This document shows positions 5,405 through 5,941 of a stretch of DNA of 5,941 bases, piece after piece (within the stretch, counting starts at the first letter, position 1; each line of letters begins with the position of its first letter). Location: contig JAJPYP010000012.1 of assembly GCA_021204885.1 (NCBI GenBank), positions 1 through 5,941 on the forward strand. Direction: 5' to 3'. Position numbers and translations under genes: made by a program. The stretch comes from Prevotellaceae bacterium. GTDB lineage: Bacteria; Bacteroidota; Bacteroidia; Bacteroidales; Bacteroidaceae. The notes below the pieces were generated by a model that saw only the letters and a list, made by a program, of their open reading frames with translations, did no database searches and was not told where the DNA came from.

Positions 5405-5450
5405 TGTCCTATGCGATTCCACCCGGCCGGCATCTGTTTTATAATGGATA

Positions 5451-5941
5451 TTATCTGCCTAACAGTGCTTTCTCGGCCGATTCCATGGTATGGAAGTTGA
5501 AGCCTTCCACCACGTGTTGCATCAAGGCGGTGATTTCATCGTTGCACAGGTTGCCGATGCTGCCCTCGTGGGTGTGGTGCAGCGTCTTGCAAGGGGTGAA
5601 GCTGCCGGCCTCTATGTCCAAGCCCACCTTTTTATAAGCGTCGCGGAAAGGCATGCCTTCGCGTGCCAACCGGTTCACCTCTTCCACACTGAAGATGGCG
5701 TTGTACTTCTCGTCGTCGAGGATATGCTCGTTCACCTTGATGCGGGCCACTATCCATGCGGTCATATCGAGGCACTCTTCCAACTCGTCGAAGGCGGGCA
5801 GGAACAGTTCTTTAATAATTTGCAAGTCGCGGAAGTAGCCCGAGGGCAGGTTGCCTGCTATCATCATGATTTGCTGTGGCAGGGATTGCAGCTTGTTGCA
5901 CTTGGCACGGGTGAGCTCGAACACGTCGGGGTTCTTCTTGT
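5451..5941 (-). CDS. argH: Argininosuccinate lyase, C-terminal part
   Basis: 162 residues up to the stop at 5451; the N-terminal two thirds lie beyond the right edge. The first complete codons read KKNPDVFELTRAKCNKLQ, the end of the fumarase/aspartase-superfamily signature (SS-x-MPxKKNPD), whose flexible loop carries the catalytic serine in this family; the serine itself is out of view. The partial codon before it (AC) fits His, as in PHKKNPD. The rest (LPSGYFRDLQIIKELFLPAF, DMTAWIVARIKVNE, NRLAREGMPFRDAYKKVG) matches the C-terminal helical domain of ArgH. The enzyme splits argininosuccinate into arginine and fumarate, the last step of arginine synthesis, as a cytoplasmic homotetramer. The GTG at 5924 that could open a shorter frame is an internal valine codon, not a start. 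Confidence 0.95.
   Translation of the reverse strand, partial: KKNPDVFELTRAKCNKLQSLPQQIMMIAGNLPSGYFRDLQIIKELFLPAFDELEECLDMTAWIVARIKVNEHILDDEKYNAIFSVEEVNRLAREGMPFRDAYKKVGLDIEAGSFTPCKTLHHTHEGSIGNLCNDEITALMQHVVEGFNFHTMESAEKALLGR

Noticed and set aside
5423..5430. CCGGCCGG palindrome downstream of argH as a regulatory site
   Set aside because: Eight bases is short enough to arise by chance and it is not placed at a promoter or in a stable stem.
5368..5637. An 89-residue plus-strand open frame over the argH 3' end
   Set aside because: It is antisense to clearly conserved ArgH sequence and has no recognisable features.
5451..5924. A complete 157-residue gene starting with GTG at 5924
   Set aside because: The frame stays open to the window edge with KKNPD directly before that GTG, so the codon is an internal valine of argH.

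Overview
The window looks like chromosomal DNA from a gut-type Bacteroidales bacterium (Bacteroides, Phocaeicola or Prevotella relatives). Three things point that way. The EngB, RecR, YqgE and ArgH sequences read like Bacteroidales versions. Genes lack strong Shine-Dalgarno sites and have A/T-rich leaders. Matches to the Bacteroidetes -7 promoter element TAnnTTTG lie upstream of at least four genes. The species cannot be fixed from this sequence.

Layout, left to right. The 5' end of engB (ribosome-assembly GTPase) runs leftward off the window. It is divergent from a rightward cluster of recR (recombination mediator), a small four-helix membrane protein of unknown function and a RimJ/RimL-like GNAT acetyltransferase. 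The short gaps (about 30 bases) suggest one transcript. All remaining genes point left: yqgE (UPF0301/AlgH family), a secreted GH36 alpha-galactosidase-type glycoside hydrolase, and the C-terminal third of argH (argininosuccinate lyase), whose start is off the right edge. Most are housekeeping genes. The GH36 gene is an accessory carbohydrate-degradation gene with visibly lower GC (about 45% in sampled lines against 57-62% in recR and argH).

The most notable non-coding feature is a family of hairpin-rich intergenic repeats, about 130 bp long, with imperfect terminal inverted repeats (GGG..TGTGTCAAAA / TTTTGACACA..CCC). One copy (1959-2097) lies between the GNAT and yqgE stop codons. An oppositely oriented composite (2814-3051) lies just upstream of the yqgE promoter and is built as left half, complete unit, right half. 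yqgE is therefore bracketed by inverted repeats that are about 90% identical by eye over roughly 97 bases. The arrangement resembles a MITE-like or REP-like non-autonomous element, with one copy apparently nested in another.

Two palindromes look regulatory. A 19-bp near-perfect palindrome ends on the first base of the yqgE start codon. A 7-5-7 inverted repeat lies directly upstream of the GH36 -7 element and could be an operator. I see no defence system, CRISPR array, tRNA, rRNA or transposase gene.
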